Origin: Marinobacter manganoxydans MnI7-9
GTDB lineage: Bacteria; Pseudomonadota; Gammaproteobacteria; Pseudomonadales; Oleiphilaceae
NCBI RefSeq assembly: GCF_000235625.1
Contig: NZ_AGTR01000055.1
Coordinates: 85,677-149,676 of the forward strand
Reading direction: 5' to 3'
DNA length: 64,000 nucleotides
Shown here one piece after another: positions 1 through 11,928 of the stretch; the stretch's first letter is position 1; every line of letters begins with the position of its first letter. The translations under genes and the position numbers were made by a program. The notes beneath the pieces are model-generated. The model saw only the letters and a list, made by a program, of their open reading frames with translations, did not search any database and had not been told where the DNA came from.

Positions 1-2
1 AC

Positions 3-1289
3 CGTGACGCCCTGGATAATGGCGAGCACGTGGTCAAATCCCTGGTCAAAGAGCCCAACAAAGAGCTCTACGTTGACTGGACTCCTTACCTCGGCCACGA
101 GTGGACAGCCAAGTGCAAGTCCAGCGTTGCGCTGAAGACGATCCAGAAGCTGGGCAAGAAACTGACCTCGGTCCCTGAAGGTTTCAGTATCCAGCGTCAG
201 GTCTCCAAGATTGTTTCCGACCGCGAAAAAATGACCGCCGGCGCCCTGCCTATCAACTGGGGCTACGGTGAAGTCATGGCGTATGCGACGCTGTTGGACG
301 AGGGTCACCCAATCCGCCTTACGGGGCAGGATATTGGCCGTGGCACGTTCTCTCACCGCCATGCCGTCCTTCACAACCAGAAAGATGGCTCGACCCATAT
401 TGCTCTGGCGGAATTGTCGGAAGATCAGCCCAAGTTCGAAATTTACGACTCGCTGCTGTCGGAAGAAGCCGTAATGGCGTTCGAGTACGGCTACGCCACT
501 ACCGCGCCTGATGGCCTTGTGGTCTGGGAAGCGCAGTTCGGCGATTTTGCCAATGGCGCCCAGGTTGTAATCGACCAGTTCCTGACCAGTGGTGAGCACA
601 AGTGGGGACGCCTTTGTGGTCTGACCCTTCTGCTGCCCCATGGTTACGAAGGGCAGGGGCCAGAGCACAGCTCGGCGCGCCTCGAGCGTTTCCTGCAACT
701 GAGTGCAGAGCATAATATCCAGGTTTGCGTGCCGACCACGCCTTCCCAGGTATTCCATATGCTGCGGCGCCAGGTAAAACGCCCGTTGCGCAAGCCGTTG
801 GTAGCCATTACGCCCAAGAGCCTGCTGCGGCACAAGGAAGCGACGTCTGATCTTGATGATCTGACCAGTGGTACTTTCAAGACGGTGCTGCCCGAGAAAG
901 AACCGTCCGATCCGAAGAAGGTCACCCGTCTGATCCTGTGCTCAGGCAAGGTGTATTTCGATCTGCTTGAAAAGAAGAAGTCGGACGAGCGTGATGACGT
1001 GGCCATTGTCCGGATCGAACAGCTGTATCCTTTCCCCGGAGACGATCTTGACGAGCTCTTGAGCGAGTACTCCAAGCTCAAGCACGTCGTCTGGTGTCAG
1101 GAAGAGCCGATGAACCAGGGTGCCTGGTACTGCAGCCAGCATCACATGCGTAATGCGCTGCACCGCCTGAACCCCAAGCTGTACCTTCAGTATGCCGGTC
1201 GTGACGCTTCGGCTGCTCCTGCCTGTGGCCATATGTCGGTCCACATTGAAGAGCAGAAGAAACTGGTTAACGACGCGTTTGAAATTTGA
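3..1289 (+). CDS. sucA: 2-oxoglutarate dehydrogenase E1 component, C-terminal part (5' truncated by window)
   Basis: Thiamine-diphosphate-dependent E1 subunit of the 2-oxoglutarate dehydrogenase complex, which decarboxylates 2-oxoglutarate and passes the succinyl group to the lipoyl arm of SucB. The reading frame is open from the first bases of the window, so only about 428 C-terminal residues of a protein of roughly 940 are present. Visible are the transketolase-like pyrimidine-binding domain (GQDIGRGTFSHRHA) and the family signature GPEHSSARLERFLQ, then the C-terminal domain ending ..HMSVHIEEQKKLVNDAF. It is followed after 25 bases by sucB in the usual order. The family assignment is certain; the N-terminal part lies outside the window. 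Confidence 0.97.
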   Translation, partial: RDALDNGEHVVKSLVKEPNKELYVDWTPYLGHEWTAKCKSSVALKTIQKLGKKLTSVPEGFSIQRQVSKIVSDREKMTAGALPINWGYGEVMAYATLLDEGHPIRLTGQDIGRGTFSHRHAVLHNQKDGSTHIALAELSEDQPKFEIYDSLLSEEAVMAFEYGYATTAPDGLVVWEAQFGDFANGAQVVIDQFLTSGEHKWGRLCGLTLLLPHGYEGQGPEHSSARLERFLQLSAEHNIQVCVPTTPSQVFHMLRRQVKRPLRKPLVAITPKSLLRHKEATSDLDDLTSGTFKTVLPEKEPSDPKKVTRLILCSGKVYFDLLEKKKSDERDDVAIVRIEQLYPFPGDDLDELLSEYSKLKHVVWCQEEPMNQGAWYCSQHHMRNALHRLNPKLYLQYAGRDASAAPACGHMSVHIEEQKKLVNDAFEI

Positions 1290-1314
1290 CGAGCTACCGA
1301 ACTAAGGATCTGTA

Positions 1315-4022
<2,708 letters not shown>

Positions 4023-4058
4023 CGCAAACCAGGAATTTTTTAATTCGGGACATTAACT

Positions 4059-5225
4059 ATGAATTTGCATGAATATCAGGGCAAACAGCTTTTCGCTGAA
4101 TATGGCCTGCCAGTATCCAAGGGCATTGCCTGTGATACTCCGAAGGAAGCTGTAGACGCAGCTGGTGAAATCGGCGGTGATGCATGGGTTGTGAAAGCCC
4201 AGGTTCACGCAGGTGGCCGTGGTAAGGCTGGCGGTGTAAAGCTGGTCAAGAGCAAAGAAGAGATCCGTGAGTTTGCCGAGAAGTGGCTGGGCCAGAACCT
4301 GGTAACCTACCAGACAGATGAAAACGGCCAGCCGGTGAGCAAGATCCTGGTTGAATCCCTCACCGACATCGACCAGGAGCTTTACCTGGGCGCGGTTGTT
4401 GACCGTGGCACTCGCCGCATCGTGTTCATGGCCTCCACCGAAGGTGGTGTTGAGATCGAGAAGGTTGCCGAAGAAACGCCCGAGAAGATCCTGAAAGCCG
4501 AAATCGACCCGCTGGTTGGCGCTCAGCCGTACCAGGGCCGCGAGCTCGCGTTCAAACTGGGCCTGGAAGGCAAGCAGATCGGTCAGTTCACCAAGATCTT
4601 CGTTGGTCTGGCCAAGCTGTTCGAAGAGTGCGATCTGGCACTGGTAGAAATCAACCCGCTGGTTATTACCCCGGCTGGTGATCTGCACTGCCTGGACGCC
4701 AAAGTCGGCGTCGACGGCAACGCACTGTACCGCCAGAAAAAGATCCACGAGATGCACGATCCCTCCCAGGAAGATTCCCGGGAAGCGGAAGCGGCCAAGT
4801 GGGAGCTCAACTACGTGGCCCTGGAAGGCAACATCGGCTGCATGGTCAACGGTGCCGGCCTGGCCATGGGTACCATGGACATCATCAAGCTGTCCGGCGG
4901 CCAGCCTGCCAACTTCCTGGACGTTGGCGGCGGTGCAACCAAGGAGCGTGTTTCCGAGGCATTCAAGATCATCCTGTCTGACTCCAATGTGAAGGCGGTT
5001 CTGGTCAACATCTTCGGTGGTATCGTTCGCTGCGACATGATTGCAGAGGGCATCATCGGTGCCGTGAAGGAAGTCGGCGTCAAGGTTCCTGTTGTGGTTC
5101 GCCTTGAAGGCAACAACGCGGAGAAGGGTACTCAGGTACTCGCCGAGAGCGGTCTGAACATCATTGCCGCTACCAGTCTGTCGAATGCGGCAGAGCAAGT
5201 TGTTAAAGCCGCAGGGGGTAAATAA
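4059..5225 (+). CDS. sucC: Succinyl-CoA synthetase beta subunit (ADP-forming)
   Basis: Converts succinyl-CoA to succinate with formation of a nucleoside triphosphate, together with SucD. The 388 residues have an N-terminal ATP-grasp domain ([19 protein letters not shown]) and a C-terminal CoA-ligase domain ([22 protein letters not shown]). Length is typical. Its stop codon overlaps the sucD start by one base (TAATG), so translation of the two subunits is probably coupled. It follows lpdA after 36 bases. Confidence 0.98.
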   Translation: MNLHEYQGKQLFAEYGLPVSKGIACDTPKEAVDAAGEIGGDAWVVKAQVHAGGRGKAGGVKLVKSKEEIREFAEKWLGQNLVTYQTDENGQPVSKILVESLTDIDQELYLGAVVDRGTRRIVFMASTEGGVEIEKVAEETPEKILKAEIDPLVGAQPYQGRELAFKLGLEGKQIGQFTKIFVGLAKLFEECDLALVEINPLVITPAGDLHCLDAKVGVDGNALYRQKKIHEMHDPSQEDSREAEAAKWELNYVALEGNIGCMVNGAGLAMGTMDIIKLSGGQPANFLDVGGGATKERVSEAFKIILSDSNVKAVLVNIFGGIVRCDMIAEGIIGAVKEVGVKVPVVVRLEGNNAEKGTQVLAESGLNIIAATSLSNAAEQVVKAAGGK

Positions 5226-6097
5226 TGAGCATCCTGATTAACAAAGACACCAAGGTTATCTGTCAGGGCTTTACCGGCGCACAGGGCACCTTCCACTCAG
5301 AGCAGGCGATCGCCTACGGCACCAAGATGGTTGGTGGCGTCAGCCCCGGCAAGGGCGGTACCGAGCATCTGGGTCTGCCGGTGTTCAACACCGTGCGTGA
5401 CGCCGTTGAAGCAACCGGCGCTGAAGCTACCGTTATCTACGTACCTGCGCCGTTCTGTAAGGACGCCATCATCGAAGCGGCGGATGCCGGCATTCAGCTG
5501 ATCGTATGTATCACTGAAGGTATCCCTACTATCGATATGCTGTACGCCAAAGAATACGTGGATCGCAAAGGCGTTCGCATGATTGGTCCGAACTGCCCGG
5601 GTGTTATCACTCCGGACGAGTGCAAGATCGGCATCATGCCTGGCCACATCCACAAGAAGGGCAAGGTTGGCATCGTGTCCCGTTCAGGCACCCTGACTTA
5701 CGAAGCGGTCAAGCAGACCACTGACTTCGGCTACGGTCAGTCCACCTGTATCGGTATCGGTGGTGACCCGATCCCGGGCTCCAACTTCATCGACATTCTG
5801 GCCCTGCTCGAGAAAGATCCCGAGACAGAAGCCATTGTGATGATTGGCGAGATCGGCGGTACCGCCGAGGAAGAAGCTGCGGCCTACATCAAGCAGAACG
5901 TCTCCAAGCCGGTGGTTTCCTACATCGCTGGTGTTACTGCGCCTCCGGGCAAGCGCATGGGCCATGCCGGCGCCATCATCTCCGGTGGCAAGGGTACAGC
6001 AGACGATAAGTTTGCTGCCCTGGAAGACGCTGGTGTTCGCACCGTACGCAGTCTGGCCGAGATCGGTCAGGCCCTGAAGGAAGTCACTGGCTGGTAA
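5225..6097 (+). CDS. sucD: Succinyl-CoA synthetase alpha subunit
   Basis: Alpha subunit of succinyl-CoA synthetase. It binds CoA through the N-terminal Rossmann domain ([16 protein letters not shown]) and carries the phosphorylated active-site histidine H247 in [11 protein letters not shown]. The 290 residues are full length. It is the last gene of the suc operon: a strong intrinsic terminator begins 17 bases after the stop. Confidence 0.98.
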   Translation: MSILINKDTKVICQGFTGAQGTFHSEQAIAYGTKMVGGVSPGKGGTEHLGLPVFNTVRDAVEATGAEATVIYVPAPFCKDAIIEAADAGIQLIVCITEGIPTIDMLYAKEYVDRKGVRMIGPNCPGVITPDECKIGIMPGHIHKKGKVGIVSRSGTLTYEAVKQTTDFGYGQSTCIGIGGDPIPGSNFIDILALLEKDPETEAIVMIGEIGGTAEEEAAAYIKQNVSKPVVSYIAGVTAPPGKRMGHAGAIISGGKGTADDKFAALEDAGVRTVRSLAEIGQALKEVTGW

Positions 6098-6114
6098 GCT
6101 GGCCTTCTTTCAGT

Positions 6115-6154
6115 AAAAACCCCCGTTTCTGCCCTGCAGAGCGGGGGTTTTTTA
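6115..6154 (+). terminator. Rho-independent terminator of the suc operon
   Basis: A GC-rich stem built from AAACCCCCG and CGGGGGTTT with a loop of about 16 bases is followed by a run of T. It stands directly after sucD and before trpS, so it separates the TCA operon from the trpS-scp cluster. Confidence 0.9.
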
Positions 6155-6217
6155 TTTATAATGACGGGTCGCCTGAACTATGATGGCGGTTCCAATACCA
6201 AATAAGGAGTTCGTGCT

Positions 6218-7432
6218 TTGAGTTCTGTAGATTCCCAGCAAAGGGTTTTGTCCGGCATGCGTCCGACCGGCAAGCTTCACCTTGGCCACTACCACGGTGT
6301 GCTGAAAAACTGGGTTAAACTCCAGCATGAATTCGAATGTTTTTTCTTTGTGGCGGACTGGCACGCGCTCACCACCAACTACGATGACCCCTCCGGCATT
6401 GAACAAAGCGTCTGGGATATGGTCATTGATTGGCTGGCGGCCGGTGTGAACCCGGGCTCGTCCACGATGTTTATCCAGTCGCAGGTGCCCGAGCACGCCG
6501 AACTGCATCTGCTGCTCTCGATGATCACGCCCCTCGGGTGGCTGGAACGCGTGCCGACGTTCAAGGATCAGCAGGAGAAGCTGCGGGAGAAGGATCTGGC
6601 GACCTACGGGTTCCTGGGTTACCCGCTGCTTCAGAGTGCAGATATTCTGGTTTACCGGGCAGGAAAAGTGCCTGTTGGTGCGGATCAGGTTTCCCACGTT
6701 GAAATCACCAGGGAAATCGCGCGCCGGTTCAACCACATCTATGGTCGCGAGCCAGGCTTTGAAGAGCAGGCGGAAGGTGCCATCGTGAAGATGGGCAAGA
6801 AAAACGCCAAGCTCTATCGCAATCTCAAGAGGCGTTACCAGGAAGAGGGCGACATGGACGCCCTGGAAACGGCCCGTGCTCTGTTGAAAGAACAACAGAA
6901 TATCTCCCTGGGCGATCGTGAGCGTCTTTACGGTTACATTGAAGGTGGCGGTAAGGTGATTTTGCCGGAGCCCCAACCGCTGCTGACGCCGGAATCCAAG
7001 TTGCCGGGGCTGGATGGGCAGAAAATGTCCAAGTCCTACAACAACTATATCGGTCTGCGGGAAGAGCCGGACAGCGTAGCCCAGAAGGTTCGCACCATGC
7101 AGACCGACCCCCAACGGGTCCGGCGCACCGATGCGGGTGAGCCCGAAAAGTGCCCGGTGTGGGGAATGCACAAGATCTATTCCGATGCTGACACTCAGGA
7201 GTGGGTGCAGACCGGTTGTCGCAGTGCCGGCATCGGTTGCCTGGATTGCAAGAAGCCGTTGATTGACGCGATTGTCGAGGAGCAGCGTCCGCTCCACGAA
7301 CGCGCGCGGGAGTATGAGGGCAATCCGGATCTGGTTCATTCCATTCTCCAGGAAGGTCGCGAACACGCCCGTGACGCCGCCCGCGACACCCTGGAGGAAG
7401 TCCGGGCCGCCATGGGGCTTCATTACCGTTGA
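6218..7432 (+). CDS. trpS: Tryptophanyl-tRNA synthetase (long form)
   Basis: Class I aminoacyl-tRNA synthetase charging tRNA-Trp. The HIGH-type motif is HLGH (residues 21-24) within PTGKLHLGHYHG, and the KMSKS motif stands near residue 269. The start is TTG, preceded by a good AAGGAG site at 6204-6209; the family-conserved N-terminus begins about 10 residues later and no better start is present. At 404 residues it is about 70 longer than the E. coli enzyme. The extra material is a charged stretch between the catalytic core and KMSKS (around residues 190-260), as in the longer pseudomonad enzymes. It precedes scpA by 59 bases. Confidence 0.95.
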   Translation: MSSVDSQQRVLSGMRPTGKLHLGHYHGVLKNWVKLQHEFECFFFVADWHALTTNYDDPSGIEQSVWDMVIDWLAAGVNPGSSTMFIQSQVPEHAELHLLLSMITPLGWLERVPTFKDQQEKLREKDLATYGFLGYPLLQSADILVYRAGKVPVGADQVSHVEITREIARRFNHIYGREPGFEEQAEGAIVKMGKKNAKLYRNLKRRYQEEGDMDALETARALLKEQQNISLGDRERLYGYIEGGGKVILPEPQPLLTPESKLPGLDGQKMSKSYNNYIGLREEPDSVAQKVRTMQTDPQRVRRTDAGEPEKCPVWGMHKIYSDADTQEWVQTGCRSAGIGCLDCKKPLIDAIVEEQRPLHERAREYEGNPDLVHSILQEGREHARDAARDTLEEVRAAMGLHYR

Positions 7433-7491
7433 ATCCGCAGGAGTCGGTGCCACGAGCATACAGCCAGTGCGCCGACCCGGAGTGAAAGGTT

Positions 7492-8325
7492 ATGACTGAA
7501 GAATCCACCGATCAGGCCACGCCCGAAGCCCAGGACGCTGCACCGGAGCAGTCGCCCCTGGCGCGGGTGTCCGGCAAGCCGGTGGTGGATCTTCCCAAGG
7601 ATTTGTACATTCCGCCGGACGCCCTTGCCGTCTTCCTTGAGGCGTTCGAAGGGCCGCTGGATCTTCTGCTGTATCTCATCCGTCGCCAGAACATGAACAT
7701 TCTGGACATCGACGTCAGCGAAATTACCCGGCAATACATGGATTACATCGGTGCCGTGGAGGCCATGCGGTTCGAGCTGGCTGCGGAGTACCTGGTGATG
7801 GCCGCCACATTGGCGGAGATCAAATCGAGGATGCTGTTGCCTCGACAGGAAAGCGACGATGAGGAAGAGGTTGATCCCCGGGCAGAACTGATTCGCCGGC
7901 TTCAGCAATACGAGCGGTTCAAGCAGGCAGCCGAGGACATTGATGAATTACCACGCCTGGAACGCGATACCTTTGCCGCCTCCGCCGCGCTGCCGAAGAT
8001 GCCCTCCAGTCAGCCCCATCCGGATGTAGACTTGCGGGAAATGCTGCTGGCTCTGCAAGGCGTGCTTCAGCGGGCAGACCTGTTTACCAGTCACCATGTT
8101 GAACGGGAAAGGCTTTCGACCCGGGAGCGCATGTCCGCAATCCTGTCGGTGCTTCAGGACGATCATTTTGTGACATTCGAAAGCCTGTTTACGATTGAAG
8201 AGGGCCGGCTCGGCGTCGTGGTGACCTTCCTGGCCACGCTTGAGCTGGTCAAAGAGCAGCTGATCGAGGTTGTCCAGGCCGAGGTCCTGGGCCCGATTCA
8301 TGTTCGAGCCAGGGCAGCCAGCTAG
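7492..8325 (+). CDS. scpA: Segregation and condensation protein A (kleisin)
   Basis: Kleisin subunit that bridges the two heads of the Smc dimer encoded at 11929-15423. The 277 residues contain the ScpA core (AFEGPLDLLLYLIRRQNMNILDIDVSEIT, followed by AEYLVMAATLAEIKSRMLLP) and a C-terminal winged-helix segment (FVTFESLFTIEEGRLGVVVTFLATLELVKE). About 45 extra N-terminal residues precede the core. scpB follows after 42 bases. Smc-ScpAB, rather than MukBEF, is therefore the housekeeping condensin here. Confidence 0.96.
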   Translation: MTEESTDQATPEAQDAAPEQSPLARVSGKPVVDLPKDLYIPPDALAVFLEAFEGPLDLLLYLIRRQNMNILDIDVSEITRQYMDYIGAVEAMRFELAAEYLVMAATLAEIKSRMLLPRQESDDEEEVDPRAELIRRLQQYERFKQAAEDIDELPRLERDTFAASAALPKMPSSQPHPDVDLREMLLALQGVLQRADLFTSHHVERERLSTRERMSAILSVLQDDHFVTFESLFTIEEGRLGVVVTFLATLELVKEQLIEVVQAEVLGPIHVRARAAS

Positions 8326-8367
8326 GGCCTCCCGACGTTCAAAGCACGGAAACACGGATCAGACACC

Positions 8368-9006
8368 ATGAACGAAGAACACCTGCTGAGAATACAGGCG
8401 ATCGCCGAAGCGGCCCTGCTGGCTGCGGGCAAACCCTTGTCTCTCGACCAGCTCCGGGACCTGTTCAGTGAAGAGGAGCGCCCCGCACGCCAGGTAATGG
8501 AACATGTCATGGTACTTCTGGAAGCGGCCTGCGAAGGGCGCGGTTTTGAATTGAAGAAGGTTGCCAGCGGCTACCGTATTCAGGTGCGCGAGGAATTCGC
8601 GCCCTGGGTCGGGCGTTTGTTTGAGGAAAAGCCCCAGCGCTATTCCCGGGCGTTGCTTGAAACCCTGGCCTTGATCGCCTACCGGCAGCCCATCACCCGG
8701 GGTGAAATCGAGGATATTCGGGGTGTTACGGTAAGCAGCAATATCATTCGCACCCTGCTTGAGCGAGAGTGGGTTCGCGTCGTTGGGCATCGGGATGTTC
8801 CCGGCCGTCCGGCCATGTATGCGACTACGAAACAGTTTCTGGACTACTTTAACCTCACGGGCCTGGATCAGATGCCGCCCCTGAATGAAGTCCGCGATCT
8901 TGAAGAGATCGGCCGGGAAATTGAAAAGAACATGCAGGCGGAGATCGAGTTCGAATCAACGACTGCCGAGAACGACGACGAATCTTCGAGCCAGACACTT
9001 CACTGA
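8368..9006 (+). CDS. scpB: Segregation and condensation protein B
   Basis: Dimeric winged-helix partner of ScpA in the Smc condensin. The 212 residues show two winged-helix units, with the family-typical stretch ALLETLALIAYRQPITRGEIEDIRGV and the later VGHRDVPGRPAMYATTKQFLDYFNL. The C-terminal tail is acidic. It lies between scpA and rluB; the ATG is clear. Confidence 0.96.
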   Translation: MNEEHLLRIQAIAEAALLAAGKPLSLDQLRDLFSEEERPARQVMEHVMVLLEAACEGRGFELKKVASGYRIQVREEFAPWVGRLFEEKPQRYSRALLETLALIAYRQPITRGEIEDIRGVTVSSNIIRTLLEREWVRVVGHRDVPGRPAMYATTKQFLDYFNLTGLDQMPPLNEVRDLEEIGREIEKNMQAEIEFESTTAENDDESSSQTLH

Positions 9007-9045
9007 CGCCATTCGGGTGTCAGTCAGATACTAAGGATTGATTTC

Positions 9046-10029
9046 ATGGCGGCAGAACGCCCCAACAAACCAGCCAGACCAGCCAAGGACAACGCGAGCC
9101 AGGGTGGGCCAGAGCGTATTCAGAAATTGCTTGCCCGCGCGGGCATCGGTTCGCGCCGGGAAATTGAAGGCTGGATGGAAGCCGGCCGCCTGCTGGTCAA
9201 CGGGCAACCTGTGGCGCCCGGGCAAAAAGCGACTGTTGAGGATCGCTTCGAACTCGACGGCAAGCGACTTGAAGTGTCCGGTGCGGCGGAAGTGATGCGC
9301 CGGGTACTGATCTACAACAAGCCCGAGGGTGAGGTTACCACTCGAAAGGATCCTGAGGGGCGGCCGACGGTGTTTGATCGTTTGCCACGTCTCAAGGAGC
9401 ACCGGTGGATTTCCATCGGACGGCTGGATATCAATACCACGGGACTGGTGCTCTTCACCACAGACGGCGAGTTGGCGAATCGCCTGATGCACCCGTCCAA
9501 CCAGATTGATCGGGAATACGCGGTACGGATCTTCGGGGAAGTGGACGATGCGATGATCGAGCGCCTGCTTCAGGGCGTTCTCCTTGAAGATGGCATGGCC
9601 AAGTTCACCGATATCTCTCCGGCCGGCGGTAGCGGTATAAATCGCTGGTTCCACGTGACCTTGCTGGAAGGGCGCAATCGGGAAGTACGTCGTCTGTGGG
9701 AATCCCAGGGTGTTCGCGTCAGTCGGCTGAAACGCGTGCGCTACGGGCCGATCTTCCTGCCGAGCAGGTTGACCGTAGGAAAATGGGAAGAGCTGGATCA
9801 GCGCGCAGTAGACACCCTGAGTCGCACGGTTGGTCTCGAAGCGGTTGAGATTCCGCAGAAAACGCCAAATGAGAAAGCGGCCCACGACCGCCAGAGGCGG
9901 AAAAGCCCTGGCCGGTCCGGTAAGAAAACCCCCGGCAACAAATGGGCTGTCAGCGACACCAAACCTGCCAAACCAGCCGGGCGTGCTCCCCGGCCAGAGA
10001 GAGCCCGAAGCAAGACGCCCCGGGGCTGA
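9046..10029 (+). CDS. rluB: 23S rRNA pseudouridine(2605) synthase
   Basis: Pseudouridine synthase of the RsuA/RluB family, acting on domain V of 23S rRNA. An N-terminal S4 RNA-binding domain (RIQKLLARAGIGSRREIEGWMEAGRLLVNG) is followed by the catalytic domain with the aspartate motif GRLDINTTGLVLFT and the C-terminal family signature EGRNREVRRLWESQGVRVSRLKRVRYG. The last ~60 residues are a Lys/Arg/Pro/Gly-rich tail, probably disordered and RNA-binding. AAGGA lies 10 bases before the ATG. The gene ends only 3 bases from the convergent diguanylate cyclase. Confidence 0.94.
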   Translation: MAAERPNKPARPAKDNASQGGPERIQKLLARAGIGSRREIEGWMEAGRLLVNGQPVAPGQKATVEDRFELDGKRLEVSGAAEVMRRVLIYNKPEGEVTTRKDPEGRPTVFDRLPRLKEHRWISIGRLDINTTGLVLFTTDGELANRLMHPSNQIDREYAVRIFGEVDDAMIERLLQGVLLEDGMAKFTDISPAGGSGINRWFHVTLLEGRNREVRRLWESQGVRVSRLKRVRYGPIFLPSRLTVGKWEELDQRAVDTLSRTVGLEAVEIPQKTPNEKAAHDRQRRKSPGRSGKKTPGNKWAVSDTKPAKPAGRAPRPERARSKTPRG

Positions 10030-10032
10030 TCG

Positions 10033-10959
10033 TTACGAAATGGTGGCAAACACCCGGGTGCAGTTACGGCCCTGGTGTTTGGCACGATAGAGTGCCTCGT
10101 CCGCCCTTGCCAGCCAGGCCTGGGGCGCCTCCTTGGGCAGGAAAGTGGCAACACCACAACTCGTTGTGACCTTCAGCTCCTTCTCTCCGCCATCAACCCG
10201 GATAGCGGCAATCGCTTCGCGAACGCGCTCTGCTACATCCCTGGCATCCTGCTCCGAGGTATGCGGGAGCAGGATAGCAAACTCCTCGCCGCCAAAGCGG
10301 TAGACTGAATCCGAGGTTCGGATCGACTTCTCGATCTCGCACGCGGCCAATTGCAGAAGATGGTCGCCAACCACATGGCCGTGAGTGTCGTTCACCGTCT
10401 TGAAGTGGTCCAGATCGCAGAGGACGAGCGAGTAGGGCTCGCCATGGCGCTCTGATAACAGGCTGGAGCGCTGCAGAGCGTCGTCCAGGGCGCGTTTGTT
10501 GGGTATGCCGGTCAGGGAATCTGTCAGGGATGCCTGCTCAATGGCCACGTACTGGCAGGCGTTGCGAATCGGGCAGATCGCCGCACTCAGAACCATCTCT
10601 ACGCCTTCCAGCTCCTGTTCCGAGAACCTCTGCCGACGTTGCAGTACCAGGGTCCCATAATTGACACCTTCAAGGCTCAGCCGGTACTCGCAGCGGTGTG
10701 GGCCCCCCATGCCTGTGGCATAGACGAAATCCTGTTTACCGATCCGGTGGCGGTAGTTGAGCGCACTGAAAGGAACAATGGCGACCAGCTCTTCGGCCAG
10801 GATCGCCAGCTGCTGTTCCAGCGACAGGGTGGTGGACAGCCGGCGCGTCAGCCTGGTGAGTACATCCGGCGTGTTGTTCCAGTCCTGATGTGCCTGACGC
10901 AGCGCAGCCAGTTTCTGGGGCTGGGAAGGAGACTGATGGATCGACGGTATGTTTTTCAC
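10033..10959 (-). CDS. Diguanylate cyclase with GGEEF motif and intact inhibitory I-site
   Basis: Makes c-di-GMP from two GTP. The 308 residues have an N-terminal region (about 25-135) that looks like a small sensory domain, possibly GAF-like but not clearly assignable, and a GGDEF domain (about 140-305). The catalytic signature is GGEEF at 223-227. An RxxD inhibitory site (RTSD, 214-217) stands exactly five residues before it, so allosteric product inhibition is expected. The segment LTDSLTGIPNKRALDDAL marks the domain start. No membrane segment is visible, so it is probably cytosolic. It is convergent with rluB. Confidence 0.93.
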   Translation of the reverse strand: MKNIPSIHQSPSQPQKLAALRQAHQDWNNTPDVLTRLTRRLSTTLSLEQQLAILAEELVAIVPFSALNYRHRIGKQDFVYATGMGGPHRCEYRLSLEGVNYGTLVLQRRQRFSEQELEGVEMVLSAAICPIRNACQYVAIEQASLTDSLTGIPNKRALDDALQRSSLLSERHGEPYSLVLCDLDHFKTVNDTHGHVVGDHLLQLAACEIEKSIRTSDSVYRFGGEEFAILLPHTSEQDARDVAERVREAIAAIRVDGGEKELKVTTSCGVATFLPKEAPQAWLARADEALYRAKHQGRNCTRVFATIS

Positions 10960-11231
10960 TACGGTTCACTCTGTCGCAGAAGTTTACAGTGCTTTGCGTG
11001 TGCAAAGCAGAAACCGTGCCCAGTCATCAAAAACGAACAAAAACAGCGAGTAACGAGGCTAACATCACTTGGTTTCTGATTTTTCGGCTGTCGTTCCTGA
11101 TTCGCCGTCAAAAAACCGGCAGTGATTTGCCGCGATGTTCCTGAGCTGTGCAAAATGTCAGACAAGGGGTGGGGCTATAGATTCCCTGTGGTAAACTTCT
11201 GCGTTTGAAATCGTGCCGTCTTCAGGAATGA

Positions 11232-11927
11232 GTGACCAACTTTATGAGGTTTCAGGCCCCGGAAAGTCTGTCTGAACAAATTGCCCAGCATCTGGGGCAA
11301 CGAATCATCACGCGAGATCTCAAGCCCGGCGAACGCATTCAGGAATTGAAGGTGTCGGGAGAACTGAATGTCAGCCGTGGCTCCGTTCGGGAAGCACTGC
11401 TCATTCTGGAGCGACGCCATCTGATTGAGATTTTCCCCCGGCGGGGTGCGGTGGTCTCCAGCCTGACGCCAGAAAGCGTCAACAGCCTCTACGACATCTA
11501 TATCGACCTCCTCTGCATGCTGGGGCGCAAGGTACTTGAGCGCTGGTCCGGCAGGGAGCTTGGCGGTGTCATGGGTCAGGTCCGTGAATTGCAGGCAGTC
11601 ATTGATGCCCTGAACGCCACCAGTGCCGACGCCGCCGAGCAGGTTATTGATGCGGGTTTCGGGGTTATGCGTTACGCCTACGGCCTGGTTGAGAACCCGT
11701 TTCTGGAGGAAACCCTCGAGAATTTTCGGCCGGCCATCAGCCGCACCTATTTTGTGGCGCTGGAACACTTCCGGGAAGAAATCGGTGAAACGGCCACCTT
11801 CTTTCGGCAGCTGGCGGATGCCGCCGTCAACGACGACACTGAGCGGCTGCAAGCCGTTATCCAGGCCTTTGGGGAGCACCAGCGGCAGCAGGTGTTGACG
11901 ATCCTCCGGCAGGAAGCGAGCGCCTGA
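11232..11927 (+). CDS. GntR-family transcriptional regulator (FCD subfamily)
   Basis: DNA-binding regulator of 231 residues. A GntR winged helix-turn-helix (about 10-75: IITRDLKPGERIQELKVSGELNVSRGSVREALLILERRHLIEIFPRRGAVV, with SRGSVREAL as recognition helix) is followed by an all-helical FCD/VanR-type domain. The start is GTG with AGGA 4 bases upstream; an ATG four codons later lacks a ribosome site. It ends one base before smc, so it is co-transcribed with smc. A GntR gene ahead of smc-zipA-ligA is also found in pseudomonads. The ligand is unknown. Confidence 0.9.
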   Translation: MTNFMRFQAPESLSEQIAQHLGQRIITRDLKPGERIQELKVSGELNVSRGSVREALLILERRHLIEIFPRRGAVVSSLTPESVNSLYDIYIDLLCMLGRKVLERWSGRELGGVMGQVRELQAVIDALNATSADAAEQVIDAGFGVMRYAYGLVENPFLEETLENFRPAISRTYFVALEHFREEIGETATFFRQLADAAVNDDTERLQAVIQAFGEHQRQQVLTILRQEASA

Positions 11928-11928
11928 T

